A stretch of DNA of 41,414 nt, from contig URYW01000009.1 of NCBI GenBank assembly GCA_900552145.1, positions 1-41,414 on the forward strand, given 5' to 3'. Position numbers and translations under genes: made by a program. This stretch comes from an uncultured Collinsella sp. (GTDB lineage Bacteria; Actinomycetota; Coriobacteriia; Coriobacteriales; Coriobacteriaceae). The notes beneath the pieces are model-generated. The model did no database searches and was not told the origin of the DNA. It worked only from the letters and a program-made list of their open reading frames with translations. This document shows, piece by piece, positions 32,982 through 40,579 of this stretch. Position 1 is the stretch's first letter. Each line of letters begins with the position of its first letter.

Positions 32982-33908
32982 ATGCCCATTCGCATCCCCG
33001 ACGCCCTCCCTGCCGCCGCGCAGCTCGAGAGCGAGAACATCTTTGTCATGACCGAGTACCGCGCGCTGCACCAGGACATCCGTCCGCTGCGCGTGCTCAT
33101 CCTCAACCTCATGCCCACCAAGATCGCCACCGAGACGCAGATCATGCGCAAGCTCTCCAACACGCCGCTGCAGGTGGAGGTGGACCTGCTGCGCACCAAG
33201 ACGCACGAGGCCACGCACGTGAGCGCCGGCCACCTGGAGACGTTCTACCGTACGTTCGACGACATCCGCGACATCCACTACGACGGCCTGATCATCACAG
33301 GCGCGCCGGTGGAGCAGATGCCGTTCGAGGAGGTTGACTACTGGCCAGAGCTCTGCCAGATCATGGACTGGTCCACCACGCACGTGCACTCTACGCTGCA
33401 CATTTGCTGGGGCGCACAGGCGGGGCTCTACCATCATTACGGTATCCAGAAGTACGACCTGCCGGCAAAGGCGAGCGGCGTGTTCGAGCATTATCTGGTG
33501 AAGCCGCAAAGCCCGCTGGTCCGCGGCTTCGACGACCGTTTTTATGCCGTGCATTCGCGCAACACCGATGTGCGCCGCGAGGACGTGGAGGCCGAGCCGC
33601 AGCTTGAGGTCGTGGCCGTGTCCGACGAGGTGGGCCTGTATATCGTCAAGTCGACCGACAGCCGTCGCTTCTTTGTATTTGGCCACCCCGAGTACGATAC
33701 CGACACGTTGCGCCTGGAGTACGAGCGCGACGTGAAGCGCGGGCTCAACCCTCAGGTGCCGGCACATTACTTCCCGGGCGACGACCCCACCGCCGAGCCG
33801 CGCAACGTCTGGCGCAGCCAGGCTCAGCTGTTCTACACCAACTGGCTCAACTACTACGTCTACCAGACCACGCCCTACGACCTGGCCCGCGCCGGCGAGG
33901 AGCATTAG
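32982..33908 (+). CDS. metA: Homoserine O-acyltransferase MetA (probably acetyl-CoA dependent)
   Basis: A 308-residue enzyme that acylates homoserine in methionine synthesis. The family hallmarks are the start MPIRIPDALPA, LILNLMPTKI, catalytic Cys142 in HICWGAQAG, and the His/Glu pair in FGHPEYD. Residue 111 is Glu (ITGAPVEQ). In the family Gly111, as in E. coli, goes with succinyl-CoA and Glu111 with acetyl-CoA, so this protein is predicted to be an O-acetyltransferase. The ATG follows AAGGAG. No other methionine gene adjoins it. Confidence 0.94.
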   Translation: MPIRIPDALPAAAQLESENIFVMTEYRALHQDIRPLRVLILNLMPTKIATETQIMRKLSNTPLQVEVDLLRTKTHEATHVSAGHLETFYRTFDDIRDIHYDGLIITGAPVEQMPFEEVDYWPELCQIMDWSTTHVHSTLHICWGAQAGLYHHYGIQKYDLPAKASGVFEHYLVKPQSPLVRGFDDRFYAVHSRNTDVRREDVEAEPQLEVVAVSDEVGLYIVKSTDSRRFFVFGHPEYDTDTLRLEYERDVKRGLNPQVPAHYFPGDDPTAEPRNVWRSQAQLFYTNWLNYYVYQTTPYDLARAGEEH

Positions 33909-33968
33909 GCTGCGATGGTACTGCTGTAGCCGTGGCTGCTGCCGCGGCTGTTGCTGTGCCGGCGGCGT

Positions 33969-34115
33969 GACGAGCGTGGATTTTCGGACGGACGAGCGTG
34001 GATTTTCGGACGGACGAGCGTGGATTTTCGGACGTTTACAAATCGAGCGTGGATAATCTCCCATTTTTGGCCGAGGAACGGGCTCAAAGCGGGAGATTAT
34101 CCACGCTCTTTTTTT
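33969..34115 (+). repeat. Composite repeat family E, copy 1 (three 22-bp units plus hairpin)
   Basis: Three tandem units with GAGCGTGGATTTTCGGAC start at 33969, 33991 and 34013 (period 22 bp). A hairpin follows: GAGCGTGGATAATCTCCC (34045-34062) and its exact complement (34091-34108), then a T-run. The hairpin arm begins with the same GAGCGTGGAT as the units. Related copies are at 35396 and 40127. Confidence 0.85.
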
Positions 34116-34310
34116 AGGTGTGTAGATGCCGATGGCTCGGCTAAGAGACGGTGCGTGAAGAGGCCAAGTCGCATTCGGCGTAGTCTCGTATCTCGACGGG
34201 TTTTTCTTTCTGATAATCCGATGGACACAGGCATCTAAATGTGGAGACAGGGACCTCTCGGTAAGGCTTCTGCCTGCAGATATAAGCCATCAGCCTAAAA
34301 CGTCCAAAAC

Positions 34311-34350
34311 CGTCAAGCATTTGGTCAGTGCCTGGACAGCATTTGGTTAG
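34311..34350 (+). promoter_or_regulatory. Paired TTTGGTYAG motif before the AbiEi-like gene
   Basis: CGTCAAGC is followed by ATTTGGTCAG and ATTTGGTTAG. It resembles the motif at 4301-4329. Nothing else is recognised in 34116-34405. Confidence 0.25.
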
Positions 34351-34405
34351 ACTTCGCATGAAACCGTCTGGTACGTTTGCGCCGTTCCATGAGTTGGGAG
34401 GCGAC

Positions 34406-35368
34406 ATGGGAAACATGACGGCGAATCAAAGACTTACAAGTCACATTAAAGCATGCGAACAGCAGATGAGTTGCGTGTACGCGCGCACGGCGGCGGAGGC
34501 AAAGCAGATTGAGCGGCGGGTGGCGGCGGGAAGTCTAGAGGCGGTCATGCCGGGGCTGTATGCGCGTCCGGAATACTGGTCCGAGCTCAAGTTTCGGCAG
34601 CGTTATCTGCATCGAGTGCGGGCCCTTGCGCAAAAGCACCCCGACTGGACATTTTGCTCCTATACGGCGGCTGTTATCTACGGTCTTTCGGTTTCGCATG
34701 CCAATTTGACGCACATCCATATCGCCGTGGCACCGGCACAATCAACGACGCCGGGCTCTCAGGTCGTTCGCCATCGTTATGTTCGTCAAACACGGGCCAC
34801 CCAGATGGACATTGCCGTGACCGATATCGATCAAACGATTACGGATTGCCTGGTCGATGCATCGTTTGTCGAGGGCTTGATCATTGCGGACTCGGCGCTC
34901 CATGAGCAGCTTTTGTCGAAGGAGCATCTCGTTGAGATGGTCGACAAGCTTGGCCTGAATCGTCGCGGTGTTGTGACGGCGCGCAGGGTTGCGCGGTGTG
35001 CCGATGGCCTGTCGGAAAGCGGTGGCGAGTCCAAGGCGCGCGCGCTGATGATTGAGCGCGGCTGGCAGACGCCGGAGCTGCAAGTTGAGCTGTTCGACCC
35101 AGTTGAGCCGGGACGGCCATATCGCGTTGACTACTTGTGGCGTGTGGGCGACCAGCTGATTATCGGTGAGTTCGACGGATTCGTTAAAAGCGAGAAGGCG
35201 GCGGAGGAGGGCAAGCTCGCAAAGGCGCAATTTGATGAGCGTCAGCGCGAGTCGAGGCTTTCGCTACTTGATAACTGTAAGATCGTGCGCTTGTGCTGGG
35301 ATGATCTAAGGGATCCGGCAAAGCTCGATCGCAAACTCAAGGTTGCCGGCGTGCCGCGTGCGTGTTGA
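34406..35368 (+). CDS. AbiEi-like antitoxin-domain protein with C-terminal PD-(D/E)XK-like domain
   Basis: A 320-residue protein. The N-terminal half resembles AbiEi-type winged-helix proteins (AKQIERRVAAGSLEAVMPGLYA, then FCSYTAAVIYGL, then TDIDQTITDCL). The C-terminal part (about 215-310) has the endonuclease-like order Glu in GGESKAR, Asp in YRVDYLW, and Glu/Asp in IIGEFDGFVK, resembling the DUF559/Vsr-like fold. The ATG at 34406 follows GGGAGG. No toxin partner adjoins it. It is bracketed by direct copies of repeat family E, hinting at mobility or a functional link. Function is not established. Confidence 0.75.
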   Translation: MGNMTANQRLTSHIKACEQQMSCVYARTAAEAKQIERRVAAGSLEAVMPGLYARPEYWSELKFRQRYLHRVRALAQKHPDWTFCSYTAAVIYGLSVSHANLTHIHIAVAPAQSTTPGSQVVRHRYVRQTRATQMDIAVTDIDQTITDCLVDASFVEGLIIADSALHEQLLSKEHLVEMVDKLGLNRRGVVTARRVARCADGLSESGGESKARALMIERGWQTPELQVELFDPVEPGRPYRVDYLWRVGDQLIIGEFDGFVKSEKAAEEGKLAKAQFDERQRESRLSLLDNCKIVRLCWDDLRDPAKLDRKLKVAGVPRAC

Positions 35369-35395
35369 GGCGGTTGCAGGGCGTTGAGCCGCACA

Positions 35396-35509
35396 AGCGT
35401 GGAAATCCGGACACACGAGCGTGGATTTTTGGACGCTTGTTGAATGAGCGTGGATAATCTCCCGTTTTTGGCTCGTAAGGGGGCTCAAAGTGGGAGATTT
35501 TCCACGCTC
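35396..35509 (+). repeat. Composite repeat family E, copy 2
   Basis: Two 22-bp units (AGCGTGGAAATCCGGACAC at 35396; AGCGTGGATTTTTGGAC at 35418) precede the hairpin GAGCGTGGATAATCTCCC (35446-35463) / GGGAGATTTTCCACGCTC (35492-35509) with one mismatch. It has the same orientation and order as copy 1. Confidence 0.8.
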
Positions 35510-35535
35510 ATCTTGCGGGTGCGATACAGCGGCGA

Positions 35536-36132
35536 TCAGGCGCTGATGATGTGGGGTAGCGGCAGGTCGTGGGCGTCGGTGGGAACGTGGCCGACACGCT
35601 GCTCGTCAAAGGCTGTGCCGATGATTTGACATGCGGACGAGAGCATGGGCAGGTAGCGGTCATAGCAGCCGCCGCCGTAGCCCAGGCGCGCGCCGGCGCG
35701 GTCGAATGCTACGAGCGGCACGATAATCATGTTGAGAGCCTCGGCAGGCACGATAGGGAAGCGACCGCTGTCGATGTCTGTGGCCGCGAAGGCCCGCGTG
35801 GGGTGGGCGATAAACGGCGCCGCGGACGCATCGTCGGCGGCAACTGCCCGCATGCACATGCGCTGGCCACAAGCTACGGCGTCTGTTGCCGAGAACATGC
35901 ACGGATAGGCCACGCGCCAGCCGTGTTTGGCGGCCGCAGCGGCAAACGCGGCTGGGTCGACCTCGGAACCCATCGCGGCATAGACGGCAACGGTGTGCGG
36001 CGCTGCGGTACCCAAGTGATCCAACAGCTCAACAAGCCGCGCACAGATAACGGCAGACTTCGCTGCCCGCACATCCAAATCAAGAGCGTCGCGCCGAGCA
36101 ATCACCGCCTTCCGCAACTCGGCCTTGTCCAT
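35536..36132 (-). CDS. 5-formyltetrahydrofolate cyclo-ligase
   Basis: A 198-residue enzyme that converts 5-formyl-THF to 5,10-methenyl-THF using ATP. It has the N-terminal KAELRKAVIARRDAL, SEVDPAAFAAAA, and the nucleotide-binding signature RLGYGGGCYDRYL (the GYGGG.YDR motif). The end PLPHIISA is also typical. The ATG at 36132 follows GAGGAGG. A longer start at 36159 is rejected because the ribosome site would lie inside the coding region. Repeat family D lies just upstream. Confidence 0.92.
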   Translation of the reverse strand: MDKAELRKAVIARRDALDLDVRAAKSAVICARLVELLDHLGTAAPHTVAVYAAMGSEVDPAAFAAAAAKHGWRVAYPCMFSATDAVACGQRMCMRAVAADDASAAPFIAHPTRAFAATDIDSGRFPIVPAEALNMIIVPLVAFDRAGARLGYGGGCYDRYLPMLSSACQIIGTAFDEQRVGHVPTDAHDLPLPHIISA

Positions 36133-36148
36133 CCCAACCTCCTCTAGC

Positions 36149-36195
36149 AAACCTACCAAAAAGGGACAGGTTTATTTTGGCAGGTTTTATCTGGG
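36149..36195 (-). repeat. Repeat family D, copy 4 (inverted orientation)
   Basis: AAACCTACCAAAAAGGGACA then GGTTTATTTTGGCAGGTTTT and ATCTGGG is the reverse form of the copies at 24238 and 26374. It lies in the leader of the cyclo-ligase gene. Confidence 0.7.
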
Positions 36196-36203
36196 CAAAC
36201 AGC

Positions 36204-36247
36204 AAAAACAACCACGAAGGGAACACAGACACCCTCGTGGTTGTTTT
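36204..36247. terminator. Bidirectional terminator after hicB
   Basis: AAAACAACCACGA pairs with TCGTGGTTGTTTT, with an extra GGG/CCC inside. T-runs lie on both sides. It is 19 bp past the hicB stop. Confidence 0.8.
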
Positions 36248-36265
36248 GATGGCGACTCGTCTCTA

Positions 36266-36595
36266 TTACAACGCCGCGGCGATTGCTTCGGCCACAAATT
36301 TGTTAAGCGATTCACCCTTCTTTGCCGCCGCCAGTGCTGCCTGCTTGTGAAGCTCGGAGCCTGTTCTCACATTGAATGAGCCCTTAAAAGCCCGCTCTGG
36401 TTCCTTGCCCTTTTCGGCACAAAACTCAAGGTAATCGTCGACGGCGTCGTGGAAGCATCGCTCCACTTCTTCAACCGTGGAGCCTTCAAATACAATTGCG
36501 TCCCTAATGCCGGCGACCATACCTGTCAGCACGTGCTGTTCGGCATCGAACTCGACCGGGGCGAAATAACCCTTGTAAGCCAAAACGTTACTCAT
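36266..36595 (-). CDS. hicB: HicB-family antitoxin
   Basis: A 109-residue antitoxin. The N-terminal HicB fold has YKGYFAPVEFDAE, GMVAGIRDAIVFEG and VEEVERCFHDAVDDYLEFC. The C-terminal part (GSFNVRTGSELHKQAALAA, SLNKFVAEAI) is a ribbon-helix-helix DNA-binding domain. The ATG at 36595 overlaps the last 8 bases of hicA and follows GGAGGCAGCC. It neutralises HicA and probably represses the operon at the palindrome at 36867. Confidence 0.9.
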   Translation of the reverse strand: MSNVLAYKGYFAPVEFDAEQHVLTGMVAGIRDAIVFEGSTVEEVERCFHDAVDDYLEFCAEKGKEPERAFKGSFNVRTGSELHKQAALAAAKKGESLNKFVAEAIAAAL

Positions 36596-36851
36596 GGCTG
36601 CCTCCGACATCTTGTAGAAATCGAACGATGTTTCGGATGGTTCCCGCCGTCAATTCGTCAGATGGATGGGGTGCGTGCATCACGAACATTCTGCCGTCCG
36701 ATGGCCTGTAGAAGCGAATGCGCGATCCGGATGTCCTGCCTTTGTTGTCCATTTCAAAGCCATATGAAGCCATAACTTTAAGAAAGTCAGCAAATCTATA
36801 CGTTGAAGGACAGCTAAGCAGCTGGGCGATGAGTTTGTCGATCCGAGCCAT
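36588..36851 (-). CDS. hicA: HicA-family toxin (putative mRNA interferase)
   Basis: An 87-residue small toxin with the double-stranded RNA-binding-like HicA fold. Visible are FADFLKVMASYGFEM, GRTSGSRIRFYRP and HAPHPSDELTAGTIRNIVRFL. The canonical catalytic GSH is GSR here: the His is replaced by Arg, as in a subgroup of HicA proteins. The second HxPHP-like segment is kept. It is the first gene of the operon and overlaps hicB by 8 bases. Activity is uncertain because of the substitution. Confidence 0.85.
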   Translation of the reverse strand: MARIDKLIAQLLSCPSTYRFADFLKVMASYGFEMDNKGRTSGSRIRFYRPSDGRMFVMHAPHPSDELTAGTIRNIVRFLQDVGGSHE

Positions 36852-36866
36852 CCTGCCTCACATCCC

Positions 36867-36885
36867 GCAACTATATTATAGTTGC
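36867..36885. promoter_or_regulatory. hicAB operator/promoter palindrome
   Basis: GCAACTATATTATAGTTGC is a perfect 9-1-9 palindrome 15 bp before hicA. On the minus strand it contains TATAAT, so repressor binding would cover the -10 box. Confidence 0.75.
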
Positions 36886-36947
36886 AATTTAATCCCGAAG
36901 CAATCACCCATACTATAGAACACATGTACGTATAGAACAAGTGTTCG

Positions 36948-36988
36948 AACCGCCACAAAGGTACCTGTCCCCTTTGTGGCGGTTTTGC
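36948..36988 (+). terminator. GC-rich hairpin between hicAB and the M16 gene
   Basis: AACCGCCACAAAGG (36948-36961) pairs with CCTTTGTGGCGGTT (36971-36984) around TACCTGTCC, with TT following on the plus strand. It lies downstream of the M16 gene and upstream of hicA. Its loop resembles the ACCTGTCCC core of family D. Confidence 0.6.
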
Positions 36989-36997
36989 TTGCTGTGG

Positions 36998-39900
36998 TTA
37001 TGCCAGCAGGTCGACTACGTTAAAGCCGGCGTTGCTCTTGGCGATGACGTCTCGGCCGCCAAAGACGCAGGTGGGTGAGACGGCTGCGATGCGCGTCACG
37101 TCGGCGCCGAGCGAGCGAAGCTCACCAGGCGTGGCGGCGAGCATCTGGGCGCGGCGCTCCTCGCGTGCGTGCGGATCGAGCCCGGCCAGGTAGGTCGTGT
37201 TGCGGCGCTTGGTGAGCGCGTACGGCTTCACCGGCGCGTCCATGCCGCTCACGCAGCTCACGATAAAGCCCTCAAAGGCGGCCTCGTCGGGCTCAAAGCT
37301 GGCGAGCCATTCGCCTGCGCGCGCCACGCGCTCAATCGAGGGGTCGATTGCCGGGTCGCGGTAGGTGTAGAACGCCGCCTGACGCTCGCCGGCCGCGCGG
37401 AATCCGCAGCCGTACGCACCGCCCTTCACGCGGATCTCGTTCCACAGGTAGTCGTAGGAGAGCGCGTTGGCGGCAACCGCCCAGGCGCCCGTCACGTCGA
37501 TGCCCAGACGACGAGGGTCGCACGCGCTTGCCGCAAAGCAGATATCGCTGGGGATGACAAAAGCCTCGTGGCGGTCGCGCGGCGTCGGCACCACGAGCGC
37601 GTCGCGGCCGGCATCGGCGCCGTCGCCCGCGCCCAGCCCCAGGTCGCCCGCGGCGTCCCAGTACGCATCAAAGTCCTCATCGCTGCCGGTAAAGCTCGCC
37701 AGGCAACCGTCGACCACAAAGACGCGGCCCGCCAGCTCGGCAAGCTTGGCGCGCAGGTCGTCCAGGCGCTCGTCAAAGTGGTCGAGCAGATCGCGCAGGA
37801 ACAGATAGAAATCCACGCCCGAAAGCTGCTCGCGCACCACGGCCGAAGGCGAACTGTAGCTCATAGCGCGACCGAGCGCCGCCGAGTGACCGTTGTTGAT
37901 AAAGCCCTGCTCAAGCCCAATGCGAATCTGCGTGAGCACGTCGCGTACGCGGTCGGCGTCGGCATCGAGCAAAAGCGTGCTCGACCACACCTCGCGCGGC
38001 AGGCTTGCCAGCGCATCGATCTTCTCGGACAGGGCGCCGGCGCTCACCAGCAGGTAGGGGCGCACGCCGTCCACGTCGGGTTGGGTCATGACTTCGGTCG
38101 TAAAGCTCAAAAAGCCCAGCTTGCCAGCGAGCAAGTTGTCGAGTTCCTCGGCCGAGTGCTCGCTCGTGGGCAGCTGTTTGAGCAGGCGGCAGAGCAGTGT
38201 CACATAGGGCAGGTCCTCAAATGCGACGCAGCTTAGGTCGAAATACTGCATGGCGTAGGCCAGATGGTTGGTGGGGATGCCGTGGCGCAGACAGGGGATG
38301 GGCGCGGTCGTGTCCACGACCAGCGGCGGCTCGGGGCGCGCCTCGCCAATGTCGGACACGCGCAGGCGCGGCAGCGTGGCCTTGGCCTCGGGTGTGTCCT
38401 CCGCCTCCTGCGCGGCACGCAGCACGGCCGTGCGCTCGACCACGTCGGCCAGCTCGGCATTGGTCATGGCATCGCGCTTGGCTGCCAGCTCGGCGGCCTC
38501 GGCGCTCTCCGAACCCTCGGCGGCATCCACCGGCACCAGCTCGACCAGCGCCATGTGATCGTTTTCCAGCACCAGCTCGCGCAGCAGGTCCTCAAAATAG
38601 CTGCCGTCCAGCTCGCCACGCAGCTCCTCGTACACCGGGCCGTACTTGAGCGCCAGCGTCGCGGCGTCGTCATCGTAGAGCCAGGTGCTCAGCGCATCGC
38701 ACGCAATGGCCACGCCGTCGGCGATACCGTAGTCGCGCTGGCGCAGGTCGTATTCGTTGCTGCTGATGATGGCTTCCAGGCGCTCGCGTGGAACGCCATG
38801 CTCGCATAGGTCGCGGCAGGCGCCCTGGAACACGCGGCGCAGCTCGCGCGCCACGCCGGGCTGCGCGTTTTGCAGCATGATGAGCTCGTAGGGCTGCAGG
38901 CTCTCGGCCGCGGTGTAGCTCACCACGTTGCCGCCCAGGCCGGCGGACAGAATGGCTTTCTTAACCGGCGCTTCGTTGGAGCCCAGCAGTGCCTCAAACA
39001 GGATATCCGCCGCGATCGTGCGTTTGCGGTCGAGCGCGCTGCCCAGCACCAGGCCCAGGCCTACCAGGGCATTCTCGGGTGTAGTGGCCATCTCGACGCG
39101 CTTGTACTCGCAGGTCACGGGCGCCTGCACGCCCAGCGGATTGGGTGCCAGCGTGGACGGGTCCTCGCCGGCGGCAACGGCTGCGTCCATGCGGCGGCTC
39201 GCGGCGCTCGGCTGCGACAGATAGCGCTCGTCCAAAAAGGCCAGTGCGCGGTCCACGTCCAGGTCGCCGTAGAGCGTGATGTAGGAGTTGGAAGGATTGT
39301 AGTGGCGCGCATGCGTGTCCAGAAACTGCTCGTAGGTGAGCGCGGGAATCGCGCGCGGGTCGCCGCCGCTCTCGTGCGCATAGGCGGTGTCGGGATAGAG
39401 CGCGGCGTTGACGGCGTCGTCCAGCACGCTCATGGGGTCGGACAGCGCGCCCTTCATCTCGTTGAACACCACGCCGTTATAGCGCAGCGTGCCCTCGCGC
39501 AGGCTCGCGGCGTCGCCCTCGCCTTCGGCGCCCTCCGGCAGGTCCAGCTCGTAGTGCCAGCCCTCCTGCTCAAAAATGGTGGGTTTGGTATAGATGGCCG
39601 GGTTGAACACCGCGTCCAGGTACACGTCCATCAGGTTGTACAAATCCTGCTCGTTGGTGGTGGCAACGGGGTAGATGGTCTTGTCGGGGTAGGTCATGGC
39701 GTTGAGGAACGTCTGCATGGAGCTCTTGATCAGGTCGACAAACGGCTCCTTGACGGGGAACTTTGCCGATCCGCACAGCACCGAGTGCTCAAGAATATGG
39801 AACACGCCGGTGGAATCGGCCGGCGGCGTCTTAAAGCCAATGGCAAAGGCCTTGTTTTCGTCGTCGCACGCCAGGTACAGCAGGCGAGCGCCCGAGGCGG

Positions 39901-40036
39901 TGTGGCGCAGCACGTAGGCGTCCGAGTCGAGCTCGGGCACGGTCTCGCAGCGCTCGACGGCAAAGCCGTGGCAGGTAGTGCCGGGCACCAGCAGTGCGGC
40001 GGCAGCGGCGCGCGGGTCGGTTGAGGTGGTGGGCAT
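36998..40036 (-). CDS. M16-family zinc metallopeptidase (PreP/M16C type)
   Basis: A 1012-residue peptidase of the insulinase superfamily that degrades peptides. The inverted zinc motif HILEH (His79, Glu82, His83) lies in TGVFHILEHSVLCGS, and a third ligand Glu is expected near 155-157 in TIFEQEGWHYEL. The remainder consists of the paired M16 and M16C-associated domains, including RVKGGAYGCGF near the end (AYGCG). No signal peptide is visible, so it is probably cytoplasmic. The ATG at 40036 follows AAAGGAG. An extension to 40285 would translate repeat family E and is rejected. Confidence 0.93.
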   Translation of the reverse strand: MPTTSTDPRAAAAALLVPGTTCHGFAVERCETVPELDSDAYVLRHTASGARLLYLACDDENKAFAIGFKTPPADSTGVFHILEHSVLCGSAKFPVKEPFVDLIKSSMQTFLNAMTYPDKTIYPVATTNEQDLYNLMDVYLDAVFNPAIYTKPTIFEQEGWHYELDLPEGAEGEGDAASLREGTLRYNGVVFNEMKGALSDPMSVLDDAVNAALYPDTAYAHESGGDPRAIPALTYEQFLDTHARHYNPSNSYITLYGDLDVDRALAFLDERYLSQPSAASRRMDAAVAAGEDPSTLAPNPLGVQAPVTCEYKRVEMATTPENALVGLGLVLGSALDRKRTIAADILFEALLGSNEAPVKKAILSAGLGGNVVSYTAAESLQPYELIMLQNAQPGVARELRRVFQGACRDLCEHGVPRERLEAIISSNEYDLRQRDYGIADGVAIACDALSTWLYDDDAATLALKYGPVYEELRGELDGSYFEDLLRELVLENDHMALVELVPVDAAEGSESAEAAELAAKRDAMTNAELADVVERTAVLRAAQEAEDTPEAKATLPRLRVSDIGEARPEPPLVVDTTAPIPCLRHGIPTNHLAYAMQYFDLSCVAFEDLPYVTLLCRLLKQLPTSEHSAEELDNLLAGKLGFLSFTTEVMTQPDVDGVRPYLLVSAGALSEKIDALASLPREVWSSTLLLDADADRVRDVLTQIRIGLEQGFINNGHSAALGRAMSYSSPSAVVREQLSGVDFYLFLRDLLDHFDERLDDLRAKLAELAGRVFVVDGCLASFTGSDEDFDAYWDAAGDLGLGAGDGADAGRDALVVPTPRDRHEAFVIPSDICFAASACDPRRLGIDVTGAWAVAANALSYDYLWNEIRVKGGAYGCGFRAAGERQAAFYTYRDPAIDPSIERVARAGEWLASFEPDEAAFEGFIVSCVSGMDAPVKPYALTKRRNTTYLAGLDPHAREERRAQMLAATPGELRSLGADVTRIAAVSPTCVFGGRDVIAKSNAGFNVVDLLA

Positions 40037-40126
40037 GTGCAGTCTCCTTTGACGCCCCAGCGGGGGCGAATCGAGTCGAATCCTCGAGAGTATACCCATA
40101 TGGGACCCTCGACCAATCTGCCGGAT

Positions 40127-40270
40127 GAGCGTGGATTTTCGGACACACGAGCGTGGAAATTCGGACGCCCGCCGAATGAGAGTGGATTTTCGGACGGAAT
40201 CAGCCTCAAAACCCCCAAAACCGTCCAAATATCCACCCTCATTTCCCGACCGTCCAAAATCCACGCTCAT
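40127..40270. repeat. Composite repeat family E, copy 3 (forward and inverted units)
   Basis: Forward units GAGCGTGGATTTTCGGACAC (from 40127), AGCGTGGAAATTCGGAC (40150) and GAGAGTGGATTTTCGGAC (from 40178) are followed by inverted units GTCCAAATATCCACCCTCAT (40223) and GTCCAAAATCCACGCTCAT (40252). Together they could fold into a large hairpin. It lies upstream of the M16 gene. Confidence 0.8.
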
Positions 40271-40284
40271 CCGCCGCCCGCACA

Positions 40285-40517
40285 TCTCTCATCTCTCATT
40301 CGTCACGAATACGAGAGATAACAGAAAGACGAGAGATAAATATGAGAGATAACTGAGCAGCAAAGAGACAAGCAATCATAGTATTATCTCAATATCGATT
40401 GTTCTACCAGCAAAAACATGTTTATATGAAACAGATGGCAGACATCTTATCTTTTATCTCTCACTCATCTCTAATATGAGAGATAACAGAAAGATGAGAG
40501 ATAATTACGAGAGATAA
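40285..40517. promoter_or_regulatory. Duplicated GAGAGATAA operator-like array
   Basis: Six forward GAGAGATAA copies occur at 40313, 40331, 40344 and at 40478, 40496, 40509; both groups have spacings 18 and 13 bp. One exact inverted TTATCTCTC is at 40454, and degenerate inverted copies lie at 40285-40299 and 40384. The array precedes the AlbA-type gene by 63 bp and is probably its control region. The AT-rich stretch 40357-40477 between the groups shows no gene. Confidence 0.7.
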
Positions 40518-40579
40518 CTGAGAGACGAAGGAAATCCATTCGCGGCATTCTTCGCAGAACCGAGCGAAAGGACGTGCAG

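Noticed and set aside
33969..34034. CRISPR array from the 22-bp repeats
   Set aside because: The units are contiguous with no variable spacers, and no cas genes are nearby.
37169..40024. Two long plus-strand open frames (37169-38236 and 38870-40024)
   Set aside because: Both are antisense to the M16 peptidase gene.
40037..40285. N-terminal extension of the M16 protein to 40285
   Set aside because: It translates repeat family E (repeated RKSTLIR) and ignores the AAAGGAG site before the ATG at 40036.
40313..40517. CRISPR array from GAGAGATAA copies
   Set aside because: The repeats are 9 bp with 4-9 bp gaps; this fits an operator array instead.
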